From an uncultured Micrococcales bacterium (GTDB lineage: Bacteria; Actinomycetota; Actinomycetes; Actinomycetales; Microbacteriaceae): DNA of 5,650 bases. This document shows positions 1 to 5,650 of this stretch, piece after piece. The notes under the pieces were generated by a model. That model did no database searches, had not been told where the DNA came from, and saw nothing but the letters and a program-made list of their open reading frames with translations. The position numbers were made by a program, and so were the translations under genes. The stretch is taken from contig CAIJJH010000034.1 of assembly GCA_903820955.1 (NCBI GenBank), forward strand, positions 1 through 5,650. Direction: 5' to 3'. Each line of letters begins with the position of its first letter. Within the stretch, counting starts at the first letter, position 1.

Positions 1-691
1 CCAGGATGCGATCAAAAAGGGCTTCGAACAGATGCACAAGGAGGCCGGCGAAAAGGGAGTTTCGGTTGACGACCTCGTCTGGGCTGTTCCTTACCTACCG
101 ATTGACCCGAAGGATGTCGGCCGATCCTACGAGGCCGTAATTCGCGTGAACTCGCAGTCTGGCAAGGGTGGAGTGGCTTACCTACTCAAGACCGATCACA
201 GCCTAGATCTGCCGCGCAAGTTGCAGATCGAATTCTCGAGAGTCGTGCAGAACAAGACCGACACTGTCGGCGGCGAGGTCACCAGCGAGGCGCTCTGGGA
301 AATCTTTACCGACGAATACCTTCCAAACGCAGACCAAAGCAATAAGTGGGGCCGATTCGAACTAAAGCGCATGCGCACCGAGTCAGACATGGACGGCGTG
401 GTCAAGCTCGAAGTTGTTCTTCGCGACGGCACTGGCGAGGTCGAACTTACCGGAACCGGCAACGGACCAATCTCGGCGTTCATCGACGTCCTCGGCAAGC
501 TGGCGGTAGAGGTCAAACTCCTCGACTACGTTGAGCACACTCTGAGCGCAGGCGGAGACGCCCAGGCTGCCGCCTACATTGAGCTTGAGGTGGGCGAAAC
601 CACGCTCTGGGGCGTTGGCATCGACGGCGACATCGCCACCGCGTCGCTCAAGGCTCTGATTTCAGCGGTCAACCGGGCAATCCGGAGCTAA
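1..691 (+). CDS. leuA: 2-isopropylmalate synthase, C-terminal part (5' end outside window)
   Basis: Alpha-isopropylmalate synthase condenses acetyl-CoA with 2-ketoisovalerate in the first committed step of leucine biosynthesis, in the cytoplasm. Only the last 229 codons are present, read from base 2. The first visible residues, QDAIKKGF, belong to the end of the catalytic barrel and the linker. Next comes the actinobacterial signature YLPIDPKDVGRSYEAVIRVN followed by SQSGKGGVAYLLKTDH (visible residues about 31-66). The C-terminal regulatory domain, which binds leucine for feedback inhibition in this family, covers about residues 95-229. It includes GTGNGPISAF (151-160), LDYVEHTLSAGGDAQAAAY (174-192) and WGVGIDGDIATASLKALISA (203-222). 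The M. tuberculosis protein carries variable 19-residue repeats between the last two motifs, and these are absent here. The TAA stop at 689-691 touches the ATG of recO, so the two are probably co-translated. The identification is firm. Start and full length cannot be judged. Confidence 0.95.
   Translation, partial: QDAIKKGFEQMHKEAGEKGVSVDDLVWAVPYLPIDPKDVGRSYEAVIRVNSQSGKGGVAYLLKTDHSLDLPRKLQIEFSRVVQNKTDTVGGEVTSEALWEIFTDEYLPNADQSNKWGRFELKRMRTESDMDGVVKLEVVLRDGTGEVELTGTGNGPISAFIDVLGKLAVEVKLLDYVEHTLSAGGDAQAAAYIELEVGETTLWGVGIDGDIATASLKALISAVNRAIRS
684..687 (+). promoter_or_regulatory. Ribosome binding site of recO
   Basis: GGAG lies four bases before the recO ATG at 692, inside the last codons of leuA. 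It supports the ATG that follows the leuA stop directly, and it allows ribosomes that finish leuA to restart on recO. Confidence 0.5.
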
Positions 692-1417
692 ATGCCTCTC
701 TATCGTGACGAAGCGGTTGTGCTGCGCACGCACAAGCTAGGCGAAGCCGACCGAATCGTCACGATGCTTTCGCACCACAACGGGCAGATTCGCGCCGTGG
801 CAAAAGGTGTTCGCAAGACGGGTTCAAAGTTCGGTTCGCGACTAGAGCCGTTTATGGTCGTAGACGTGCAGCTTTTCGAGGGTCGAAACCTCGACACCGT
901 TAGCCAAGTCGAAACCCTGAACTCATTTGGTGCCGACATCGTCGACGACTACGCAACCTACACCGCGGCCACTGCGATGGTTGAGACGGCCGAAAAATTG
1001 ACGGGTGACGTGTCAAGTCCTCAGCAGTACCTGCTGCTCCTCGGCGGGCTCAGATCGCTTTCTAGGCGCGAGCATGACAGCTCGCTGATCCTTGACTCAT
1101 ACCTATTGCGCGCGCTGTCGCTTGCCGGCTGGGCTCCGAACTTCGGCGATTGCGCGATCTGCAACACGCCTGGGCCTCATCGTGCCTTCGTTCTGCAACT
1201 GGGTGGTGTGGTCTGCCCAGACTGCAAACCCGCTGGCGCTGCCACTCTGAACGCAGACACCGCCGACCTTTTGGGCGCCTTACTTTCAGGCGATTGGGTT
1301 GTCGCCGATGCTTCGAGTGAGTCAGCAAGGGCAAACGCCGCTGGAATTGTTGCCGCCTACAGCCAATGGCACATCGAGCGCGGGCTAAAATCGCTACAAC
1401 ATGTCGAACGTACCTAA
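692..1417 (+). CDS. recO: DNA repair protein RecO
   Basis: RecO is a cytoplasmic recombination mediator. With RecR it helps load RecA onto SSB-coated single-stranded DNA in the RecFOR pathway and can anneal complementary strands. The 241-residue product has the family layout. The N-terminal OB-fold starts [20 protein letters not shown], with [18 protein letters not shown] at about 36-53. A helical region follows, then a four-cysteine zinc module formed by C154-x2-C157 and C175-x2-C178 around [15 protein letters not shown]. The C-terminal end [17 protein letters not shown] resembles the end of M. tuberculosis RecO, though the protein is somewhat shorter than that 265-residue homologue. The start is fixed by the conserved N-terminus, the GGAG upstream and the abutting leuA stop. 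The 3' end overlaps uppS by 17 bases. A recO-uppS pair is common in actinobacteria as I recall them. No key residue is missing. Confidence 0.96.
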   Translation: MPLYRDEAVVLRTHKLGEADRIVTMLSHHNGQIRAVAKGVRKTGSKFGSRLEPFMVVDVQLFEGRNLDTVSQVETLNSFGADIVDDYATYTAATAMVETAEKLTGDVSSPQQYLLLLGGLRSLSRREHDSSLILDSYLLRALSLAGWAPNFGDCAICNTPGPHRAFVLQLGGVVCPDCKPAGAATLNADTADLLGALLSGDWVVADASSESARANAAGIVAAYSQWHIERGLKSLQHVERT

Positions 1418-2150
1418 ATTCACCGAAGTGCCAGCGCATATCGCCATCGTGATGGATGGCAATGGTCGCTGGGCTAACGCTCGCGGGCTCACCCGTGTCG
1501 AGGGCCACAAGGCCGGCGAAGCGGCGCTTCTCGATGTCGTCGAAGGTGCAATTCAGGTTGGGGTGAAGTACCTGACCGTCTACGCCTTCTCCACCGAAAA
1601 CTGGAAGCGTTCGCCAGACGAGGTCCGGTTTCTAATGGGTTTCAATCGCGAGGTTCTTCGCCGCCGGCGCGATCTTCTGAACTCTTGGGGTGTTCGCATC
1701 CTCTGGTCGGGCCGACGTCCGAAGCTTTGGAACTCGGTGGTTAGTGAACTTCGCGCAGCCGAAAAGCTGACCGCGAAAAACAGCACATTAACGCTGACCA
1801 TGTGCGTCAACTACGGCTCTCGAGTCGAGATCGTTGACGCCGTCAACAGAATTAGCGAGGACGTCGCGAGCGGTCGCTTGAAGCCCGGCGGCGTAACCGA
1901 GAAGACCATTCAGCGGTACCTGAGCACTCCCGATCTGCCCGATGTAGATCTGTTTCTCAGATCTTCTGGCGAGCAGCGCGCTAGCAACTTTTTGCTCTGG
2001 CAGTCGGCCTATGCAGAGTTCATCTTCGACCAAACCCTATGGCCAGACTTCAACCGCGAGCACCTTTGGCGCGCGATTGAGGAGTACGGCAATCGTCACC
2101 GCCGATTCGGTGGGGCTGTTGACAAGCCAAAACACGGTTCTGGCAAGTAA
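1401..2150 (+). CDS. uppS: Isoprenyl transferase (cis-polyprenyl diphosphate synthase, UppS family)
   Basis: This enzyme extends an allylic diphosphate with isopentenyl diphosphate units in cis to make the C50-C55 carrier lipid precursor for peptidoglycan and other wall polymers, acting at the cytoplasmic membrane face. The 249-residue product shows [13 protein letters not shown] at 13-25 with catalytic Asp19, EGHKAGE (34-40), [11 protein letters not shown] (61-71), CVNYGSR (135-141) and the diphosphate-binding stretch [19 protein letters not shown] (183-201), then LWPDFN (213-218) and RRFGG (234-238). [21 protein letters not shown] (79-99) closely matches M. tuberculosis Rv2361c, the decaprenyl-diphosphate synthase, so a long-chain product is more likely than short Z-FPP. 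This is inference. One oddity is NYGS where NYGG is usual. The start is constrained: an in-frame TAA lies at 1386-1388 and no other start codon falls before 1401. No Shine-Dalgarno motif is visible, so coupling to recO or a leaderless transcript may drive translation. Confidence 0.95.
   Translation: MSNVPKFTEVPAHIAIVMDGNGRWANARGLTRVEGHKAGEAALLDVVEGAIQVGVKYLTVYAFSTENWKRSPDEVRFLMGFNREVLRRRRDLLNSWGVRILWSGRRPKLWNSVVSELRAAEKLTAKNSTLTLTMCVNYGSRVEIVDAVNRISEDVASGRLKPGGVTEKTIQRYLSTPDLPDVDLFLRSSGEQRASNFLLWQSAYAEFIFDQTLWPDFNREHLWRAIEEYGNRHRRFGGAVDKPKHGSGK
1946..1964 (+). repeat. Perfect inverted repeat inside uppS
   Basis: AGATCTG (1946-1952) and CAGATCT (1958-1964) are exact reverse complements separated by the five bases TTTCT, giving a 7-bp stem. 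The element lies in the codons for the conserved DLFLRSS segment of UppS. No T-run follows, so it is not an intrinsic terminator. It may be coincidence. Confidence 0.4.
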
Positions 2151-2153
2151 AAT
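2148..2153 (+). promoter_or_regulatory. Possible -10 element of a glyS promoter
   Basis: TAAAAT fits the actinobacterial -10 pattern TANNNT and starts on the uppS stop codon. Transcription would then begin near 2160, about 29 bases before the glyS ATG. No -35 box sits at 16-18 bases. TTGACA at 2119-2124 is a perfect hexamer, but the spacer would be 23 bases, which is too long for a normal promoter. The call rests on the -10 alone and on its being in the only intergenic gap. Confidence 0.3.
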
Positions 2154-2161
2154 GGCAGTTC

Positions 2162-2184
2162 ACACCCCGCATCCAGCGAGGTGT
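2162..2184 (+). promoter_or_regulatory. Hairpin that can cover the glyS ribosome binding site
   Basis: The arms ACACCCCGC (2162-2170) and GCGAGGTGT (2176-2184) pair at 8 of 9 positions, with one C-A mismatch and the loop ATCCA. The right arm contains the glyS Shine-Dalgarno sequence GAGGTG at 2178-2183, so the folded RNA would hide it. No T-run follows, which argues against a terminator for uppS. The fold could tune glyS translation, or the DNA palindrome could be a protein operator. Both roles are inferred. Confidence 0.4.
2178..2183 (+). promoter_or_regulatory. Ribosome binding site of glyS
   Basis: GAGGTG matches six bases of the consensus GGAGGTGA and lies five bases before the ATG at 2189. 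It favours this ATG over the in-frame GTG at 2201, which has no comparable motif at a good distance. Confidence 0.6.
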
Positions 2185-2188
2185 AGAC

Positions 2189-3580
2189 ATGGAGTCCAAA
2201 GTGGCAACACCGAACCGTCTAGATTCAGTCATCTCCCTCGCAAAACGTCGAGGCTTCGTCTTTCCCGCCGGCGAGATTTACGGCGGAACCCGCTCGGCTT
2301 GGGACTACGGACCCCTCGGTGTCGAACTCAAAGAGAACATCAAGCGTCAGTGGTGGCGCACGGTCGTCAACAGCCGTGAAGACATAGTCGGTCTCGACTC
2401 CTCGGTGATCCTGCCGCGCAAGGTCTGGGAATCCTCGGGCCACGTTCGCGAGTTCGTCGACCCGCTGATTGAATGCACCAGTTGCCACAAGAGATTTCGC
2501 GCCGACCACCTTGAAGAAGCCTTCGAAGAAAAGAAGGGTCGCGCGCCGGCTTCGATGGCCGAGATTGCCTGCCCAAACTGTGGCGGCAAAGATTCCTGGA
2601 CCGAGCCAAAGCTTTTCAACGGCCTCCTCAAGACCTACCTTGGCCCTGTCGAGGACGAGTCTGGACTCCACTACCTTCGCCCAGAGACGGCACAGGGCAT
2701 CTTCGTGAACTTCGCCAACGTCCTAGGCGCTGCCCGCATGAAACCTCCGTTTGGCATCGGCCAGATCGGTAAGTCGTTTAGAAACGAAATCACTCCCGGA
2801 AACTTCATCTTCAGAACTCGCGAGTTCGAACAGATGGAGATGGAGTTCTTCGTTGAGCCTGGCACCGACGAGCAGTGGCACGACTACTGGATCGAACAGC
2901 GCATGAACTGGTACACCGACCTCGGGATCAACCCTGAAAACCTGCGCCTGTTTGAGCACCCGAAGGAAAAGCTTTCTCACTACTCGAAGCGCACCGTGGA
3001 CATCGAGTACCGCTTTGGTTTCCAGGGCAGCGAATTTGGCGAGCTCGAGGGAATTGCCAACCGAACCGACTTCGACCTGACCACTCACGCCCGTGAATCC
3101 GGTGTCGATCTGTCGTACTTCGACCAGGGTAAGAACGAACGCTGGACTCCTTACGTGATCGAGCCTGCGGCCGGTCTCACCCGCTCACTGATGGCATTCC
3201 TCGTGGACGCATACTCCGAAGACGAAGCGCCAAACACCAAGGGTGGCGTCGATGTGCGAACCGTTCTTCGTCTCGACTATCGCCTAGCCCCGGTCAAGGC
3301 CGCAGTGCTTCCGCTCTCGCGCAACGAGGACCTTTCGCCACTTGCCCGCGAGTTAGCGCAAGATCTGCGCGGCCACTGGAACATCGACTTCGATGATTCG
3401 GGTGCGATCGGTCGCCGCTACCGTCGTCAAGACGAAATCGGCACGCCGTTCTGCATCACCGTCGACTTCGAGTCACTAGACGACAAGGCCGTAACCATTC
3501 GCGAGCGCGACACAATGGCTCAGGAGCGCGTTTCGCTTGATCGACTAAAGGGCTACCTAGCCGAGAGGTTGCTGCCCTGA
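2189..3580 (+). CDS. glyS: Glycine--tRNA ligase, homodimeric type
   Basis: The enzyme charges tRNA-Gly with glycine, using ATP, in the cytoplasm. It is the single-chain alpha2 class II form, as in actinobacteria and eukaryotes, not the separate alpha/beta chains of E. coli. The 463-residue length equals that of M. tuberculosis GlyS as I recall it. Visible motifs are [20 protein letters not shown] (20-39), [17 protein letters not shown] (40-56), [13 protein letters not shown] (163-175), the class II motif 2 region [20 protein letters not shown] (197-216), [13 protein letters not shown] (285-297), [17 protein letters not shown] (322-338, motif 3 region), and an anticodon-binding domain from about 364, starting [13 protein letters not shown]. 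An insertion carries C96-x2-C99 and C128-x2-C131, a likely zinc site missing from the mycobacterial protein. The ATG start has a good GAGGTG motif. The gene follows a 38-base gap, so it may have its own promoter. Its TGA stop overlaps the proposed dusB start. Confidence 0.97.
   Translation: MESKVATPNRLDSVISLAKRRGFVFPAGEIYGGTRSAWDYGPLGVELKENIKRQWWRTVVNSREDIVGLDSSVILPRKVWESSGHVREFVDPLIECTSCHKRFRADHLEEAFEEKKGRAPASMAEIACPNCGGKDSWTEPKLFNGLLKTYLGPVEDESGLHYLRPETAQGIFVNFANVLGAARMKPPFGIGQIGKSFRNEITPGNFIFRTREFEQMEMEFFVEPGTDEQWHDYWIEQRMNWYTDLGINPENLRLFEHPKEKLSHYSKRTVDIEYRFGFQGSEFGELEGIANRTDFDLTTHARESGVDLSYFDQGKNERWTPYVIEPAAGLTRSLMAFLVDAYSEDEAPNTKGGVDVRTVLRLDYRLAPVKAAVLPLSRNEDLSPLARELAQDLRGHWNIDFDDSGAIGRRYRRQDEIGTPFCITVDFESLDDKAVTIRERDTMAQERVSLDRLKGYLAERLLP
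3563..3569 (+). promoter_or_regulatory. Ribosome binding site deciding the CTG start of dusB
   Basis: GAGAGGT, whose last five bases GAGGT match the consensus core, lies in the last codons of glyS and ends seven bases before the CTG at 3577. This spacing is normal for initiation at 3577 and far too long for the ATG at 3631. It is the main nucleotide-level support for the CTG start. Confidence 0.55.
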
Positions 3581-4734
3581 GCCTTCAGTACGGCAAGTTA
3601 GCCATCAAGACGCCGGTTATCCTGGCGCCGATGGCTGGCATAACCAACACCGCTTTTCGCAGGTTATGCCGCGAGTTCGGTGGCGGCCTTTTCGTTTCTG
3701 AAATGGTGACATCGCGAGCGCTGGTTGAGCGCACCGAAGAGTCGATGCGACTTGTCGGTCATCACGAGAGCGAAGACATTCGCTCGGTCCAGCTCTACGG
3801 TGTTGACCCAAAGACCATCGCCGAAGCCGTAACCATGCTGGTTGCCGAAGACCGAGCCGATCACATCGATCTCAACTTCGGTTGCCCGGTTCCTAAGGTG
3901 ACCAGAAAGGGTGGGGGAGCAGCCCTACCCTGGAAGCGCGACCTATTCGACGCGATTGTCAACGCCGCAGTCAAGGCGGCCGGCGAGATTCCGGTGACCG
4001 TAAAGATGCGAAAAGGCATCGACGCAGATCACCTCACCTACCTAGATGCCGGCAAAACCGCTCGCGATGCCGGGGTTGCCGCGGTTGCGCTGCACGGACG
4101 TACGGCGAGCGACTACTACTCGGGCAACGCCGACTGGAGCGCCATTGCGAAGCTTCGCGAATCGCTGCCCGATGTTCAGGTACTCGGCAACGGCGACATC
4201 TGGTCTGCCGGTGACGCCGTCCGAATGATGCGTGAGACCGGCGTAGACGGCGTCGTGGTGGGCCGCGGTTGTCTCGGGCGTCCTTGGCTCTTCGGAGACC
4301 TCCAGGCGGCTTTTGACGAGTATGCGATCAACCCGAACTCGAACTCGGCGATTGACCCGATTCAGCCAAATCTCGGCGAAGTTGCCGACGCTTTCAAGCG
4401 TCACGCCGAGCTACTGGTCGAATTCTTCGAGAACGAGGATCACGCCTGCCGAGACATCCGCAAGCACGTGGCCTGGTATTTCAAGGGTTATCCGGTCGGT
4501 GGCGAATTCAGAGCCGACCTATCGCGGGTCGAGTCGCTCGATCAGATGGACGAGATTCTTTCTCGGTTGGATCGAGACCTGCCATACCCTGGCGAAGAAG
4601 CCGAGGGGCCACGCGGTCGTCTAGGTGGCGCAAAAGTCTGTGCCCTGCCAGAGAATTGGCTAGACAGCCAAGAACTAGTTGGCAATCAGCGAAGCATGCT
4701 TCAGGAAGCAGAGTTGGGGGTTTCAGGCGGATGA
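3577..4734 (+). CDS. dusB: tRNA-dihydrouridine synthase, DusB family, with likely CTG start
   Basis: This FMN- and NADPH-dependent enzyme reduces specific uridines in the tRNA D-loop to dihydrouridine. From CTG 3577 the product has 385 residues. APMAG (17-21) and [10 protein letters not shown] (34-43) begin the TIM barrel. [20 protein letters not shown] (98-117) contains catalytic Cys103. K143 in VTVKMRKG and H173 in ALHGRT fit FMN and substrate contacts, and NGDI (205-208) and [14 protein letters not shown] (226-239) bind the FMN phosphate. A helical domain and the actinobacterial tail ending AELGVSGG follow. The ATG at 3631 would cut through APMAG and remove the first barrel strand. An in-frame TGA at 3538-3540 bounds the other side. 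Between them there is no ATG, GTG or TTG, so CTG in the CTGA overlap with the glyS stop is the best start, with GAGAGGT upstream. A short duplicated segment lies at 250-265. The gene overlaps dgt by ATGA. Confidence 0.9.
   Translation: MSLQYGKLAIKTPVILAPMAGITNTAFRRLCREFGGGLFVSEMVTSRALVERTEESMRLVGHHESEDIRSVQLYGVDPKTIAEAVTMLVAEDRADHIDLNFGCPVPKVTRKGGGAALPWKRDLFDAIVNAAVKAAGEIPVTVKMRKGIDADHLTYLDAGKTARDAGVAAVALHGRTASDYYSGNADWSAIAKLRESLPDVQVLGNGDIWSAGDAVRMMRETGVDGVVVGRGCLGRPWLFGDLQAAFDEYAINPNSNSAIDPIQPNLGEVADAFKRHAELLVEFFENEDHACRDIRKHVAWYFKGYPVGGEFRADLSRVESLDQMDEILSRLDRDLPYPGEEAEGPRGRLGGAKVCALPENWLDSQELVGNQRSMLQEAELGVSGG
4324..4371 (+). repeat. Imperfect in-frame 24-base tandem duplication in dusB
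   Basis: Two adjacent 24-base units, 4324-4347 and 4348-4371, encode AINPNSNS and AIDPIQPN. Their first 13 bases agree at 11 positions, and the rest has diverged. It lies in a polar, proline- and asparagine-rich loop between the barrel and the helical domain, where length change should be tolerated. A chance resemblance is possible. Confidence 0.3.
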
Positions 4735-5650
4735 TCGAAACACCTACGGGCTACGAATTAGCCGACGAGGATCGCTTTCTCGGTGAGTCGCGCTCGGGTC
4801 AAGAGCGAAGAACCGAGTTCGCCCGCGACCGCGCACGAGTTTTGCATTCATCGGCCCTGCGCAGGCTAGGTGCCAAGACGCAGGTGCTCAGCCCAAGCGG
4901 CGGTGACTTTGCCAGAACCCGACTCACGCATTCGCTCGAGGTAGCTCAGGTCGGGCGCGAAATGGCGCTCGAACTCGGCACCGATCCAGACCTTGTCGAC
5001 ATGGCCTGTCTCTCGCACGATCTCGGGCACCCGCCATTTGGCCACAACGGCGAGACCGCCCTGAACTCCTGGGCCGAATCCATCGGTGGTTTCGAGGGAA
5101 ACGCGCAGACTCTACGCCTGCTCACCCGAATCGAACCCAAGGTTTTCGGCAAAGACGGCGAGTCATTCGGGCTAAATCTAACCCGCGCCAGCCTCGATGC
5201 GACCTGCAAGTACCCGTGGCGACTAATCGACGGCAAGCCCGAGCTCGGTGGCGGTCACTCGGTCAAGTTCGGCGTCTACGAAGATGACGCTGCCGTTTTC
5301 GATTGGGTTCGCAAGGGAGCGCTTCCGGGTCAAAAGTGTGTCGAGGCTCAGATCATGGACTTTGCCGACGATGTCGCCTATTCGGTGCACGATTTCGAAG
5401 ACGCTATCGTCTCTGGATTCGTAAAGATCCCCGACCTCACCGATCCCAACACTCACGAAGAGTTGATTGACAAAATTCAGGCTTGGGCCGGCTCCACGGT
5501 GACTCGTCAGGAGCTCGAGGAGGCCTTCGATCGCCTTCAGTCCAACGAATATTGGCCAGACCACTACGATTCGACGGGTCGTGATCTAGGGCGTCTTAAA
5601 AACCTCACCTCATCGTTTATCGGGTCGTTCGTCGGCCGTGCCACCGATGC
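4731..5650 (+). CDS. dgt: Deoxyguanosinetriphosphate triphosphohydrolase-like protein, N-terminal part
   Basis: Dgt-family HD-domain enzymes hydrolyse dGTP, or several dNTPs, to the deoxynucleoside and triphosphate, and so influence dNTP pools. The first 306 residues are in the window. They show the family start ERRTEFARDRARVLHSSALRRL (25-46), KTQV (49-52), and the HD metal site built from H67 in TRLTHSLEVAQVGRE, H96-D97 in CLSHDLGHPPFGHNGE, and an Asp at 213 or 214 in MDFADDVAYSVHD. GGFEGNAQTLRLL (119-131) and GLNLTRASLDATCKYPW (147-163) are also typical. M. tuberculosis Dgt is about 430 residues, so roughly the last quarter is missing at the window edge. The ATG overlaps the dusB stop as ATGA, which implies translational coupling, and only weak G-rich sequence precedes it. 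In actinobacteria dnaG often follows dgt, so DNA primase may lie just downstream (inference). No defect is visible. Confidence 0.95.
   Translation, partial: MIETPTGYELADEDRFLGESRSGQERRTEFARDRARVLHSSALRRLGAKTQVLSPSGGDFARTRLTHSLEVAQVGREMALELGTDPDLVDMACLSHDLGHPPFGHNGETALNSWAESIGGFEGNAQTLRLLTRIEPKVFGKDGESFGLNLTRASLDATCKYPWRLIDGKPELGGGHSVKFGVYEDDAAVFDWVRKGALPGQKCVEAQIMDFADDVAYSVHDFEDAIVSGFVKIPDLTDPNTHEELIDKIQAWAGSTVTRQELEEAFDRLQSNEYWPDHYDSTGRDLGRLKNLTSSFIGSFVGRATD

Noticed and set aside
1062..1508. 148-codon reading frame on the minus strand across the recO-uppS junction
   Set aside because: It is arginine- and histidine-rich with no family resemblance, and it is opposite two well-supported genes. 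I consider it a shadow.
2119..2153. Full sigma-70-type promoter TTGACA plus TAAAAT before glyS
   Set aside because: The spacer is 23 bases, well outside 16-18. TTGACA is also simply the codons of uppS here (GTT GAC AAG). Only the -10 is kept, at low confidence.
2162..2184. Intrinsic terminator after uppS
   Set aside because: The stem is not followed by a T-run, and the right arm is the glyS ribosome binding site.
2151..2188. T-box or other amino-acid riboswitch before glyS
   Set aside because: The whole gap is 38 bases, far too short for a T-box or glycine riboswitch, and no such motif extends into uppS that I can see.
2011..2379. 122-codon plus-strand frame bridging uppS and glyS
   Set aside because: It is out of frame with both flanking genes, and its arginine- and serine-rich product matches nothing known to me.
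2225..2671. 148-codon reading frame on the minus strand opposite glyS
   Set aside because: It lies wholly antisense to a clear GlyS. It has low-complexity, unfamiliar protein sequence, as expected from codon bias in the real gene.
3631..4734. dusB starting at ATG 3631
   Set aside because: It would begin inside APMAG and remove the first barrel strand. No ribosome binding site lies before it, and conserved DusB sequence continues upstream.
1..5650. A novel defence, mobile or secondary-metabolite system
   Set aside because: All six genes belong to well-known housekeeping families, with near-zero spacing and consistent composition. No transposase, integrase, repeats array or unexplained gene is present.

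Overview
The window is a dense run of six plus-strand housekeeping genes: leuA (3' part), recO, uppS, glyS, dusB and dgt (5' part). Apart from 38 bases between uppS and glyS, every base is coding. The protein sequences are of actinobacterial type. Recalled Mycobacterium tuberculosis LeuA, RecO, decaprenyl-diphosphate synthase, GlyS, DusB and Dgt look like close relatives at motif level. The moderate GC content (by eye, mid-50s to about 60%), short proteins and near-zero spacing suggest a compact-genome actinobacterium, perhaps a freshwater Microbacteriaceae member of the Rhodoluna/Aquiluna kind. That placement is inference.

Layout. leuA (leucine biosynthesis) ends in TAA, directly followed by the ATG of recO (recombinational repair). 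recO overlaps uppS (polyprenyl carrier lipid synthesis) by 17 bases. A 38-base gap follows. It holds a -10-like TAAAAT, an inverted repeat and the ribosome binding site of glyS (glycyl-tRNA synthetase). glyS ends in TGA, and dusB (tRNA dihydrouridine synthase) appears to begin at a CTG codon inside a CTGA overlap with that stop. dusB overlaps dgt (dGTP triphosphohydrolase) by ATGA. dgt runs off the right edge.

The genes do not form one pathway. They are growth-linked functions (amino acid, repair, cell envelope, tRNA charging and modification, dNTP balance) packed as a probable operon with translational coupling. The uppS-glyS gap is the only place where separate control is likely.

I see no mobile element, CRISPR array, RNA gene or novel defence-type system. 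The most interesting points are the non-canonical CTG start of dusB and the hairpin that can cover the glyS ribosome binding site.
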